Below are positions 32,701-43,578 of a stretch of DNA of 64,000 nucleotides, piece after piece. The stretch lies in the NCBI GenBank assembly GCA_964023275.1, contig OZ029928.1, positions 14,488,802 through 14,552,801 of the forward strand, read 5' to 3'. Source of the stretch: Norana najaformis (Eukaryota; Annelida; Clitellata; Crassiclitellata; Hormogastridae). How positions within the stretch are numbered: position 1 is the stretch's first letter; every line of letters starts with the position of its first letter. The notes beneath the pieces were generated by a model, which was given only the letters and a program-made list of their open reading frames with translations, made no database searches and was not told the origin of the DNA. The position numbers and the translations under genes are program-made.

Positions 32701-35700
32701 AGAAAGTGCGAGATCTGATGAGGGCCGAACAGAATTTTCGTGAGGCCAAGGATGAACTCAAGGCCAAACAAGTCATCATCGAAGACCACAAGAAAAAAGA
32801 CCAAGAAATGCAAATCAGGTGAATTATTAATTAATTAATCAAGTTATTGTTAAACTTTATAATGACTGTAAATGTTATTCAACAGATGGCAGTAACAGTA
32901 AAGAACTTTTTAGTCCATTTGCTAGAGGACTTGGCTGGACTCTTAGTTATGTTTCGTTCACCTGTATTAATAGTACACCAGGAACTCCTCATAACATGCT
33001 TCGTTAAGACACGAATCCTGATATAACCCAGTTGGGGTCGTAACATGCTTCGTTAAGAAACGAATCCTGATATAACCCAGTTTGGGTCATGGACCCCAAA
33101 TTTAGTTAAGCTATAGAAAATGATGTCATTGTTACGCATCTTCTTTATAAGTCAGTTCTTAATACAATTAACAAAACTCAAAACTACAAACACTTGTCTT
33201 TCATAGATCATATCCTGACTTCTTATCTCTCTTTCCGCTCCAATCCCAAACATCACCCACTGTAGCTGCCACGCTGTCTCTCTGTCTGACTTTTGGATCT
33301 TGACCCGGAACCCAACTTTTTTGCCTATCGATTTGGTTTTTATTGAGCTATGAATAAGCTGGTCCCTGTAACGTGGCTTTCGTTGGGGGCTGTATAAATC
33401 TTGAGATTATGATTACAGTGAATTTCAGGCATAATAAATGTTTCGAAACACGTCTTTAGTTTTGCGTGGTGGCCTTGTTGCTTTTCACAGACTGAAGGAG
33501 TTTGCGAAGATGTACGACGTCATTAAGAACGAGCGGAACAAGTGTGTCAGTCTCATCCAGATCAGCACTCAGAAAGCAGCCGAGATGCGTGAGAAAATCA
33601 AAATCCTCCAAAACGAAATGGAAATTCTGCGCACAACAGTTGCCCAGAAGGATCGGTAATTTTCAGTCACACTCTAGATATATGTATGTATGTATCACTA
33701 AATTTGTATAGCGCCTTTTAAGTAAATCACAAAGGTACTGCAGCATGGCTACCTAATGAACTCTAAAGACGAACGTCTTGAGACGGGCAGGAAATGTTTC
33801 CTGAACTGTTGAACAGATGGCGCCTCATAAATTTCTGCTGGCAGATCTGTGACTGAATGATGAAAATAACAAAAATAGTGACAATGATAATAATAATGTG
33901 TAGTAAAATTTAGTTCTTTCATTCATTTATTCCTTCAGAACATTTATATAGCTCCTCTTCAAAATACCTACTTATAAGTGCTCCCAGCCAAGTCCTGGCA
34001 AAAGAGGACTGTTTTGTCTTTTCTTTACTTTTTAATATTTATTCCCTTTTAGTTATTTATTATAACTTATTTGTTTAAGTGTTTACTAACATACTTGTCT
34101 AGTTTTTGCACATTTTCCTAATTATTATTTTTTGAATTAAATGAGGCTGCAGTAATAATAAAAAATAATTAGACTTCATAAAAATACCTTCATTAAAAGG
34201 CACTTTCTTTATGCTATTCTGCTGCATGCATGTGTTTTATGATGAAGTATTTTCTGTGCAATTTGTTATCCTGAAGGCAACTACAGAAACACAGACTGAA
34301 GCACTCCAACGCGATCATCGTTCGTGATAGTTTGCGCAACGAGGTCTCAAAGCAGACCCACATTCACTCAGAACTTCGCGAAAAGGATGACCAACAGCGA
34401 ATCGATATCTCGAAACTTGAGCTGCTCATAAAGCACGCAGAACAGCAGATGGTTGACCTTCGGAAGCGTTTTGAAGCGGAGTTGAAAAAGCGAGATGCCA
34501 GGTTGGTAATGTTACTCAGAAAATAGGAACTTCTTGAACTGCCATTGATTGCATTTGATTTGCTAACACTGCTGCGCTGTGCTGTGCCTTCTCAACCAGT
34601 GGCACCATCTAACTAGAGGGGTGTCATTCTAGGGAGATGGTTACTAGCAAGAAAAAGAAGAAGAAGAAGAATATGAATAAGAGGAAGAAGAAGAAGAGGA
34701 GGAGGAAGAGGAGCAGGAAGAGGAGGAAGAAGAAGAGAAAAAGAAGAAGAAGAAGAAGAAGGAGGAGGAGGAGGAGGAGAAGAAGAAGAAGAAAGAACAG
34801 CAGCAACAACAATAGCAAGAAGAACAAGAACAAGAAAATTCGTATGATGCAACAATAGAGTTCAGGCCAAAGAAGGTGGCAGTGCACATTGCTCGAAAGA
34901 TTAAATGTGACAACCAAAGGAAATCTTAAAAAGACATGTGTTGAACCTTGATTTGAGGGTGAGAGACTTTGACAATAATGATTTGAGGAGAGTGAAACTT
35001 GGCATCTTCAGGGAAGCTGATACAGGAAGTCCAGCCAACACAGAGGTGCTTCCAAGCTGGTTCCACTGCCCTTTAACCAAAGGTGCTGCATGCACATTTT
35101 GTCGAGATATGAAAACACTCTGTCAATGCAGGTTGCTGCCACCACATAAATTTATGGACGGTCCATAAAACATTGGCCAAAATTGGATGAGTCCATTAGA
35201 TTTGCAAAACTTTTTTTTGATGCACTAAAGTTGATTTATTTTTATTTTCAACAGAGGTGTACAACTGCTAAATTTGGAAGATGAACTTTGCATCTTTTAT
35301 GAAAAACTTAACATTCAAGGTACGGATTTCATAACTTCATCAACAAACCCAAACCAGTACGTGAGTAAACAAGAGAAAAATAACACAGGCAAGTTATCAA
35401 GTAAGTAAGTATCTGAGTTAGCATTTCACTGAAAAATTAATGGCTTCCTAGTACAACATACTTAGCAAACCAACAGCGGCCACAAACACTCCTAGCTTCA
35501 TAAGCTAGCTCTAAAGGTGTACTAAATACAGGTCATATGGGTCATGCAGGTGTTAATTAGCATAGCTCAAAACGCCAATAACTTTGCTTGCCTGCTCAGA
35601 AGGTTCAGCCTGCTTAAAAATGGTCCTATGGGTCATACATGTGTTAACAGAGTTCCTAATGTTGCCATGGAAGATGGGTAGAGGATGACAAATTTACTGT

Positions 35701-38700
35701 GGAAAATAAAGAAGGAAACCGAGTCAGAATCAAAACATAAACCAAAAAGACATGCAAAATGCCAGAAAAGTACATGGAAATGTGAAAAACCATTAAAATC
35801 AGAAGAATGAAAAATTAAACAACGTAATAAACAAGTTATAATTAATAGTTATTAATATTATTATGAAACAATACTTGATATTGCTTCCAAAGATAGCATT
35901 ATAATGAGTTTCCAGTGTTTTTTGATTTTGGTGCATAGAAACATAAATAACATTAAAATCAGACGAATAAAAGTCAAACAACGCAATAAACACATAATTA
36001 TGATAATTATAATTATTATTAATGTTATTATGAAATTATACTTGATACAGCTTTCAGAGATAGCATTATGATGAGTTTCCAATGTGCTTTGATTTGATGG
36101 AATGAACCTGAGGCCTAAAACGGCTGAAGAAAGACCTGAATGCATCTTGTGAATGTCACTTGTTTAGATCAGATGGTTAAAGATGGAAATGTTCAGCTTA
36201 GCGGCAAGGAGGAGGAGATACGACTGCGCAAGATTAACCTCATGGAGACGAAGCGACAGGTTGAGCTGCTGAGGAAGAATCTGCGAGACAAGCGTACCAC
36301 AGAACAGGAACTGGTGACCTTACAGATTCAGGTCTGTCATTATACGGAAGAATCCTGATGACAAGAATTTGTTTATAATCTAATCTACTAATGACTTCTG
36401 TATTTGGTTTGATCTTTTGGGTCGCCCAACAACGTATGTGGAACAGCCTTCCAGCATCTGTTCGGGAGTGTCTACGCTTTCAAAATACACCAACAATTGA
36501 CATCATCATCATCATCATCCTCTTCATCGTCATCATATCATTATCATACCATCATCATAGCATTGTATCATAATCATATTATGATCATCAGTCATCATCA
36601 TCATCATATTATAATCATCATAATCATCAGCAATTAATATTGGAAAGCACCCTACAAGTGCCTTGCTACTTAATGATGCTATATCAATTGTCATTTTTAC
36701 GATTACAATTATGAATATAATTACTGTTCTTGCCTAATCTGTTTATGATATTGCACAAATCTGTTCATGTGATCTGGTATTCTAATGTTCCAGCTTGCAC
36801 AGTGTCAGGATCGAATGATGGAACTGGAACAGCAGGTGGAGAATCCGAATGCAAAGAACAGAGCACGACTGATCGAAGGAAAAGATCCAGAACCGCTAGA
36901 ACTTCAGAAAATGATCGAAAAGGTGGGAGGGACAAGCTTTGGCAAAGGAACTGTCTAAACTCTTGAACTGGTGTTGAGTAATAGTTTCAGTTTCTTAACT
37001 TGAAATAAATCATAGAAATAATTTGTTTGAATTTCCCCACTTATGTTGCTTATGCCCACGGCAGCTTCCCCATGGATCTGCCGGTCCTTCTGGCCAGAGA
37101 TGCTGCACTAGAAAAAAGATCACTTTATCGGGGACTCAGCTGGGAGAACCTCTGTGTAGAGTTAGAGAAGGTGCACTATATAAATGCTCTGAGTGAATGA
37201 ACGAATCTTCCATGCTGCTTCCATGCTGTATTGAACTATGTCTACGATCTACTTGACCTACGTGTTCCCCAGTGTTTCTGGGTCGTTGGGCTGGGAGCGC
37301 CTCTGATGAGTATACCTTGAAGTGGCGCTTTATAAATTCTTAATTGCGATTACGATTACAACCACTGTTGGTTGAGGGTCATTCTATATGTCTTGCCTTT
37401 GTTTTTTGGCTTTGCATCTTCCTTTATTTGTTTGCTGTGTTGTGTATTCAATTATGTGTCCATCCATGCCTGCAATTCCTTGCTCAGCTGATGGACATGT
37501 GGCATGTTAACAAATGCATTACTTACTTACTTACTTACTTATTAAGCCGTTTTTCTGACTGCAGCTGGAAGAACGCCTCGCTACGAAGGAGGAACGTTCT
37601 CTGGAGCTTCAGTTTGTCTTCGAACAAATCTGTCGTCTGATTGATCGTGCGGAAGGGGAAGTTAAAGCAGGAAAGACGCACACTCTGACTGTTGCTGAGC
37701 AGGTGACAAAACACTCACTGCTGGCCTGGTTAGCTACTTCAGTATGCGCGTATGCCAAGGAAGCCTCTTTGCATGAGGATCCCCGGTTCGTGTCCCGGTC
37801 GTAGCTTACTTCAGAGATTTGAATCTCAGGCGAACATGATCTGTGCATTGGGACCTTAAATGGCTTGTAGCGATGGTGAAAGATCTCATCCAAAATGGTC
37901 GAGGTCATACAGTCGCTATAGAAAAATATGTACAGTTTACAATGTTTTACTAATATCTTTTCGGATTTACAGCTCTGCTTGTGAATGAGGAAATTGTCGT
38001 CACTTGACATGTCATGTTGTAAGGTTATTAAATAAAATGCCAATACTTTTCAGAGCTTATGATTTTAGAAGCCTTGGTGTTTAAGTTTCGCTATTTCATG
38101 TCATTGCATTTTTAATTATTGTTATTATCTTCATTAACATTTTATCCTCAGCCTCATTATTATAACTATTTTTATAATAATTGTTTTTATTTGCTCCAAG
38201 GTATGTATGCCAATACTTTTCAGATCATGATTAGCATGCTTATGATTTTAGAAGCCTTGGTGAATTTCAAAAGCTATGGCTACAAAGATATTGGCTGAGG
38301 GCATCCAAAAGTATTTTGATTGTTTATAGTTAGCTGTTTGTTTATTAGATATTTATTAGATATTTGTATAGATATTTATTGTTCAGCTGCTAAACCTGCA
38401 GAGGTTATTATTATTATGATTATTATTATTGTTATTATTGTTATTACTATTACTGTTAAGATTAGAACTGAGTAGGGAGTGACTTTTGGATTATGACTTG
38501 GCGCTGAGCTTGGCCCCGCCTGTCTCACCAATTTTCTGTTTGACTGAACACCGGTGTTGTAGCTGGCTTACACGACTTAGCTTTTTGGACGCTGAAGAAA
38601 TGTTCAGTTTGCAATTATTAGTAATTTTAACAGCAAATTGTATATGGTTTATGGTTTCAGGTGAACCAAGTGAATGCTAAACTAAAACATGTGACCCAGA

Positions 38701-41700
38701 AGCAGATGGCTTGTGTTGCGGAGTTGGCCATGCTCCAGGCCGAGTCTTTCCAGCTCCAGCAGCAGGTTCGGACGAAGGAGAATGTGCTGGAACAGTGTCA
38801 CATCCGACTCGAAAAAGGAGAAGCACCAATGGAGGAAATGGAGGCCGAGTGGTTTCAAATGGTGCGTGGTGAACAAAGACGTTTGGCTGACCGAGATTCA
38901 CTGCAAATCGTAAGTATTCCACCTCCTAAAGAACGTCATTCATTGCAAATCATAAGTATTCCACGTCCTAAAGAATGTAATTCATTGCAAATCGTAAGTA
39001 TTCCATGTCCTAAAGAACATCATTCATTGCAAATCATAAGTATTCCACGTCCTAAAGAACGTCATTCATTGCAAATCGTAAGTATTCCACGTCCTAAAGA
39101 ACGTCATTCATTGCAAATCATAAGTATTCCACGTCCTAAAGAATGTAATTCATTGCAAATCGTAAGTATTCCATGTCCTAAAGAACATCATTCATTGCAA
39201 ATCGTAAGTATTCCACGTCCTAAAGAACATCATTCATTGCAAATCATAAGTATTCCACGTCCTAAAGAATGTAATTCATTGCAAATCGTAAGTATTCCAT
39301 GTCCTAAAGAACATCATTCATTGCAAATCATAAGTATTCCACGTCCTAAAGAACGTCATTCATTGCAAATCGTAAGTATTCCACGTCCTAAAGAACGTCA
39401 TTCATTGCAAATCATAAGTATTCCACGTCCTAAAGAATGTAATTCATTGCAAATCGTAAGTATTCCATGTCCTAAAGAACATCATTCATTGCAAATCGTA
39501 AGTATTCCACGTCCTAAAGAACGTCATTCATTGCAAATCGTAAGTATTCCACGTCCTAAAGAATGTAATTCATTGCAAATCGTAAGTATTCCATGTCCTA
39601 AAGAACATCATTCATTGCAAATCGTAAGTATTCCACGTCCTAAAGAACGTCATTCATTGCAAATCGTAAGTATTCCACGTCCTAAAGAACGTCATTCATT
39701 GCAAATCGTAAGTATTCCACGTCCTAAAGAACGTCATTCATTGCAAATCGTAAGTATTCCATGTCCTAAAGAACATCATTCATTGCAAATCGTAAGTATT
39801 CCACGTCCTAAAGAACGTCATTCATTGCAAATCGTAAGTATTCCACGTCCTAAAGAATGTAATTCATTGCAAATCGTAAGTATTCCATGTCCTAAAGAAC
39901 ATCATTCATTGCAAATCATAAGTATTCCACGTCCTAAAGAACGTCATTCATTGCAAATCGTAAGTATTCCACGTCCTAAAGAACGTCATTCATTGCAAAT
40001 CGTAAGTATTCCACGTCCTAAAGAACGTCATTCATTGCAAATCGTAAGTATTCCATGTCCTAAAGAACATCATTCATTGCAAATCGTAAGTATTCCATGT
40101 CGTAAAGAACGTCATTCACTGCAGATTCGTAAGTATTCCATGTCCTAAAGAACGTCATTCATTGCAAATCGTAAGTATTCCACGTCCTAAAGAACGTCAT
40201 TCATTGCAAATCATAAGTATTCCACGTCCTAAAGAACGTCATTCATTGCAAATCATAAGTATTCCACATCCTAAAGAATGTAATTCATTGCAAATCGTAA
40301 GTATTCCATGTCCTAAAGAACATCATTCATTGCAAATCATAAGTATTCCACGTCCTAAAGAACGTCATTCATTGCAAATCGTAAGTATTCCACGTCCTAA
40401 AGAACGTCATTCATTGCAAATCATAAGTATTCCACGTCCTAAAGAATGTAATTCATTGCAAATCGTAAGTATTCCATGTCCTAAAGAACATCATTCATTG
40501 CAAATCGTAAGTATTCCACGTCCTAAAGAACGTCATTCATTGCAAATCGTAAGTATTCCACGTCCTAAAGAATGTAATTCATTGCAAATCGTAAGTATTC
40601 CATGTCCTAAAGAACATCATTCATTGCAAATCATAAGTATTCCACGTCCTAAAGAACGTCATTCATTGCAAATCGTAAGTATTCCACGTCCTAAAGAACG
40701 TCATTCATTGCAAATCGTAAGTATTCCACGTCCTAAAGAACGTCATTCATTGCAAATCGTAAGTATTCCATGTCCTAAAGAACATCATTCATTGCAAATC
40801 GTAAGTATTCCATGTCGTAAAGAACGTCATTCACTGCAGATTCGTAAGTATTCCATGTCCTAAAGAACGTCATTCATTGCAAATCGTAAGTATTCCACGT
40901 CCTAAAGAACGTCATTCATTGCAAATCGTAAGTATTCCATGTCCTAAAGAACGTCATTCATTGCAAATCATAAGTATTCCATGTCCTAAAGAACATCATT
41001 CATTGCAAATCGTAAGTATTCCACGTCCTAAAGAACGTCATTCATTGCAAATCGTAAGTATTCCATGTCCTAAAGAACGTCATTCATTGCAAATCGTAAG
41101 TATTCCATGTCCTAAAGAACGTCATTCACTGCAGATTCGTAAGTATTCCATGTCCTAAAGAACATCATTCATTGCAAATCGTAAGTATTCCACGTCCTAA
41201 AGAACGTCATTCATTGCAAATCATAAGTATTCCACGTCCTAAAGAACGTCATTCATTGCAAATCGTAAGTATTCCATGTCCTAAAGAACATCATTCATTG
41301 CAAATCATAAGTATTCCACATCCTAAAGAATGTAATTCATTGCAAATCGTAAGTATTCCATGTCCTAAAGAACATCATTCATTGCAAATCGTAAGTATTC
41401 CATGTCGTAAAGAACGTCATTCACTGCAGATTCGTAAGTATTCCATGTCCTAAAGAATGTCATTCATTGCAAATCGTAAGTATTCCATGTCCTAAAGAAC
41501 ATCATTCATTGCAAATCGTAAGTATTCCACGTCCTAAAGAACGTCATTCATTGCAAATCGTAAGTATTCCATGTCCTAAAGAACATCATTCATTGCAAAT
41601 CGTAAGTATTCCACGTCCTAAAGAATGTCATTCATTGCAAATCGTAAGTATTCCACGTCCTAAAGAACGTCATTCATTGCAAATCGTAAGTATTCCATGT

Positions 41701-42418
41701 CCTAAAGAACAAATCATAAGTATTCCACGTCCTAAAGAATGTAATTCATTGCAAATCGTAAGTATTCCATGTCCTAAAGAACATCATTCATTGCAAATCG
41801 TAAGTATTCCACGTCCTAAAGAACGTCATTCATTGCAAATCGTAAGTATTCCACGTCCTAAAGAACGTCATTCCATTAAAGAATGTAATTCATTGCAAAT
41901 CGTAAGTATTCCATGTCCTAAAGAACATCATTCATTGCAAATCGTAAGTATTCCACGTCCTAAAGAACGTCATTCATTGCAAATCGTAAATATAACACCT
42001 TCTAAAGAACGTCATTCATTGCAAATCGTAAGTATTCCACCTCCTACAGAACGTCATGCAAGCTTGCAGTGATGAATGAGTAAAGTGAACAATCAGTCCA
42101 GATGAAATTTAACTGTAATAGAAAGAACTAGGTTAAAACTAATGATAAAAGTTCAAAAGCTGTCTTTTTTGGATAGCATTTTCAGAGTGGTATTTTCCAA
42201 TGGTATGTTTATAGATGACTGAGCAGGAAGCCGTGTTCAGTCTGCCTGACGGATCAATCACCACAGCCGAGCCTCGCCCCAATGCCTACATACCAGACGA
42301 GGAGCACGAACTGCCAATACCTCGACCCTATGGCAAACACGCACCATTCAGACCATCGGAGCCTGGATCGACTATGCGACACATTCGTAAACCGATACCA
42401 AAGCCAATCGAGATTTAG
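24525..42418 (+). CDS. CCDC146: CCDC146 (MBO2 homologue), ciliary/centriolar coiled-coil protein
   Basis: Nineteen exons join in phase: 24525-24809, 25497-25579, 26397-26606, 27357-27414, 28029-28205, 29069-29142, 29886-30113, 30577-30763, 31634-31729, 31884-32009, 32685-32818, 33491-33655, 34277-34501, 35255-35319, 36168-36331, 36794-36922, 37565-37702, 38661-38909 and 42215-42418, giving 998 residues (human about 955). The N-terminus is acidic (DEEEEDDGE), the body is continuous coiled coil with [23 protein letters not shown] and IEGKDPEP, and the C-terminus carries [12 protein letters not shown] and [17 protein letters not shown], which identify the family. Chlamydomonas MBO2 affects flagellar beating, and mammalian CCDC146 is needed for sperm flagella and sits at centrioles and microtubules. 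The start follows a likely acceptor at 24511. The donor of exon 3 (tg^gtacac) is the weakest junction. Exon 18 ends exactly where the 42-bp array begins. Confidence 0.93.
24629..24641. promoter_or_regulatory. X-box-like palindrome inside CCDC146 exon 1
   Basis: GTTGCT-T-GGCAAC fits the RFX pattern GTYNCY, spacer, RGNRAC with both half-sites intact. It lies about 105 bases after the start codon and encodes residues within ELLGNKL, so it may be chance or a dual coding/regulatory site. Confidence 0.35.
24859..25098 (-). mobile_element. Relic of a non-LTR retrotransposon reverse transcriptase C-terminus (CCDC146 intron 1)
   Basis: An open minus-strand stretch encodes [16 protein letters not shown] and later NRNKWRERI, the pattern found near the C-terminus of many LINE reverse transcriptases (GRPRKRW ... 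DRxxWR). Only about 80 codons survive and no catalytic domain is present, so it is a dead fragment. Confidence 0.5.
25195..25370 (-). repeat. SINE-like family F copy with (ATTAG)n tail (CCDC146 intron 1)
   Basis: The copy shows ggcttctccaatggtttatg, tgacttgaagcaaccatcg, attgataccttgggcatt and gataacggcactgtagaag before ttagattagattagat. Confidence 0.65.
25905..26095 (+). repeat. 12-bp minisatellite (gtgtccagttgg), CCDC146 intron 2
   Basis: About 15 copies of a 12-bp unit occur, alternating between ttggtgtccag and ttgatgtccag variants. Minus-strand open frames over it are repeat artefacts. Confidence 0.9.
26105..26240 (-). repeat. SINE family A, 3' part duplicated (CCDC146 intron 2)
   Basis: The block ggggaggctcgaacccgtac, gcattacgggccaagcactc, tgtccagtcggctaccgtg is followed by a second partial tacaagccatgcactctaac, cagtcggctaccatgcc. 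The reverse complement has A-box tagccgactgg and B-box gggttcgagcc. Confidence 0.7.
26759..26794. repeat. Perfect 16-bp inverted repeat with 4-base loop
   Basis: ATTACATGTTATGATA, loop TATT, then its exact reverse complement. It follows a (TA)n tract in CCDC146 intron 3 and would form a stable cruciform or RNA hairpin. Confidence 0.8.
27575..27720 (+). repeat. SINE family B, 5'-truncated copy (CCDC146 intron 4)
   Basis: The blocks gtgaaggatctcacccgatc, gagcagggtcaaggccat and ctatataaaaccgtatacat followed by a ttacattta tail match family B. Confidence 0.65.
29195..29385 (+). repeat. Tandem AT-rich repeat of roughly 70 bp (CCDC146 intron 6)
   Basis: Three diverged copies of a unit containing taattgattacataattac, ataattaatcatgagcatc and atctatcat lie in tandem. 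Confidence 0.65.
29530..29715 (-). repeat. SINE family A, near full-length copy (CCDC146 intron 6)
   Basis: This is the clearest copy. On the minus strand it begins gcacggtagcctactggaaa, continues with gagtgctcggcttgtaac and has a gggttcgaaactcc B box, which is a tRNA-like RNA polymerase III promoter. The body then runs to the ctgcatttatatggcgccac end. Confidence 0.75.
30751..30830 (+). repeat. 4 x 20-bp tandem repeat spanning the exon 8 splice donor of CCDC146
   Basis: Four in-phase units start ggtcaagcaac and end ggtcartr. The exon end and donor caacag^gtcagt fall inside unit 1 (exon ends 30763). Units 2 and 3 carry gtcaat, and unit 4 repeats gtcagt exactly. Using a later donor would shift frame or meet an in-frame TAG at 30809-30811. 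Confidence 0.85.
30920..31120 (+). repeat. SINE-like family E copy (CCDC146 intron 8)
   Basis: The ordered blocks are taatcgtaattccgagattt, aacgaaagccacatcacagg, gaccagcttattcacag, gtcaaaacaaactcgatagg, ggttccaggtcaagatcc and gtcaggcagagagac. Confidence 0.7.
32105..32185 (-). repeat. SINE family B, fragment (CCDC146 intron 10)
   Basis: The reverse complement of ttctatagcagccatatagc, cttgagcctgctcaattttt and atgaatttattcaccaccgc corresponds to the 3' half of family B. Confidence 0.55.
33000..33105 (+). repeat. 53-bp direct duplication (CCDC146 intron 11)
   Basis: Two nearly identical consecutive copies of a segment containing acatgcttcgttaagaaac, gaatcctgatataacccagt and ttgggtc are present. 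Confidence 0.75.
33225..33420 (-). repeat. SINE-like family E copy (CCDC146 intron 11)
   Basis: In reverse orientation it shows catcacccactgtagctgcc, tttttgcctatcgatttgg, aagctggtccctgtaacgtg and tcttgagattatgattac. Confidence 0.7.
34637..34800 (+). repeat. Long polypurine (AAG/AGG) tract, CCDC146 intron 13
   Basis: About 160 bases are almost pure purine on the transcribed-sense strand, built of aag, gag and agg triplets. Lys/Arg-rich and Ser/Leu-rich open frames over it are artefacts of the triplet repeat. Confidence 0.85.
37265..37365 (+). repeat. SINE-like family C copy (CCDC146 intron 16)
   Basis: The blocks ttgggctgggagcgcctctg, gagtataccttgaagtggcg, ctttataaattcttaattgc and gattacgattaca define the family. 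Confidence 0.6.
37730..37935 (+). repeat. SINE family B, near full-length copy (CCDC146 intron 17)
   Basis: The copy runs from gtatgcgcgtatgccaagga and tgcatgaggatccccggttc (a possible B box ggttcgtgtcc) through ccttaaatggcttgtag and gatctcatccaaa to gtcatacagtcgctatag. The order matches 49430-49645. Confidence 0.7.
38035..38265 (+). repeat. Duplicated 45-55-bp segment (CCDC146 intron 17)
   Basis: The string atgccaatacttttcaga and then cttatgattttagaagcctt occurs at about 38038 and again at about 38209, about 170 bases apart, with a small insertion in the second copy. Confidence 0.65.
38910..42060 (+). repeat. 42-bp tandem array (about 75 units) built on the exon 18 splice donor of CCDC146
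   Basis: The unit is of the form gtaagtattccacgtcctaa, agaacgtcattcattgcaaatc. The first gtaagt is the real donor of exon 18 (exon ends 38909, ...ctgcaaatc). By my count there are 75 units: 58 retain GTAAGT, 16 have ATAAGT, and one has GTAAAT. In the exon's frame a unit encodes the 14 residues [14 protein letters not shown] (variants PC..EHH, PR..ECN). Four units contain one extra base (gcagattcgtaag, near 40124, 40839, 41134 and 41429), each breaking the frame and meeting a stop. Spacings between these are 715, 295 and 295 bases, that is 17, 7 and 7 units plus one. Two partial units occur near 41710 and 41873. The last unit degenerates to ctacagaacgtcatgcaagc. Confidence 0.97.
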
Positions 42419-43578
42419 ACCTCGTTACTGATCAATATATTTTTCTGAATTGCTTTTGGCATCTGCCTGTTGTTGTGTCATGTGATAGCGATCATCGTAC
42501 AAGGTTTCTGCTTCAGTTTTATGTGAACTACGGAGCTAATGTGACAAAGGCGATATTTTTTCACATTTTTGCCGCACAGTAAGTCCCTGTCAGGGAAAGT
42601 GATTTAGGGCTTCAAAGCATGAACCTACTTTTCTGAGAATTTCGTATGCATTCTTTCACAATGCGATTTTATTTACCTGATGTTGCTGTTTGTACAGTGT
42701 TCTATTTTTGAGACGGGGTGTACATTTTAGTTGCCCTTTATCCTTTAGACCCAGAGGGTTAATCATCTGTTGGATAATCCTGCTCTTTCAGTTTGTTCTT
42801 AAGCTCTAAATCCTTTGTACAGAATTCTAGGTTGAAGGATGCGTCATTTGGTTGATGGACAGTGGTTGCTGTTTTTCTATCGGGCATTGTTTCCAGAGTG
42901 GAGATATTGTTTTAACATGGCCCTTCATATAGGACCATGGACCTAGTTTTAACGTGGTCCTTCGTGTAAGGCCACGGACATTGTAGTTACATGGTCCTTC
43001 GTGTTACTGTCGAGTTCTGCACCTTAGCGAGGGGTTAGTTTTTCTCTTACAGCTTCTGACTTCTCCCACATCCTTCTTTATATTCTAATTACTTCTGTAA
43101 TGCTTTGTAATCATGCAGAAACATTAGTCAGCGGCAGAGCAAAACTTACTCGCTACCCAGCATTTTCATTTTTGACCAGTTCTTCAGTGTCCCAGAACGG
43201 CACCTGCTTTCGTTCCATGGTTATGTACATGTATGTTCATTTATGTGTTGAATATCTATTTAAAGAAATGTGTAAATATATGTGCATCCAAGCTTGACAA
43301 GAAATCAAAGTGCAGGCAGAAGTTAACTTGGAGCTTACATTGATTCCTCACCAGTATTGACTGTCGGTTGTTTCAGCTGGTTTTTATCGATAAACTTGTT
43401 ACGTATTTTTTCAGAGTAATATACAGTGCATATATACATATGTTCATTTAGCCTTAAAGTTTCTGCTGATTATGTCATGCTTTCAATCAGTAGTAGACTT
43501 TTTACAAATCAGGCAATGAATTGTTTGTTAATATCTATTTCTATGGAAAACTGAAGTATTATCATAGTTCACTGTAAC

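Noticed and set aside
34613..34917. Lys/Arg-rich and Ser- or Leu-rich proteins
   Set aside because: These are translations of a polypurine triplet tract.
38910..42060. CRISPR-like array or a bacterial repeat protein
   Set aside because: Units are contiguous with no unique spacers, the setting is a eukaryotic intron, and the array begins at a splice donor.
40162..42072. Separate repeat-protein genes suggested by four further open frames
   Set aside because: They are the same array restarting after one-base insertions and begin at TTG codons with no promoter or unique sequence.
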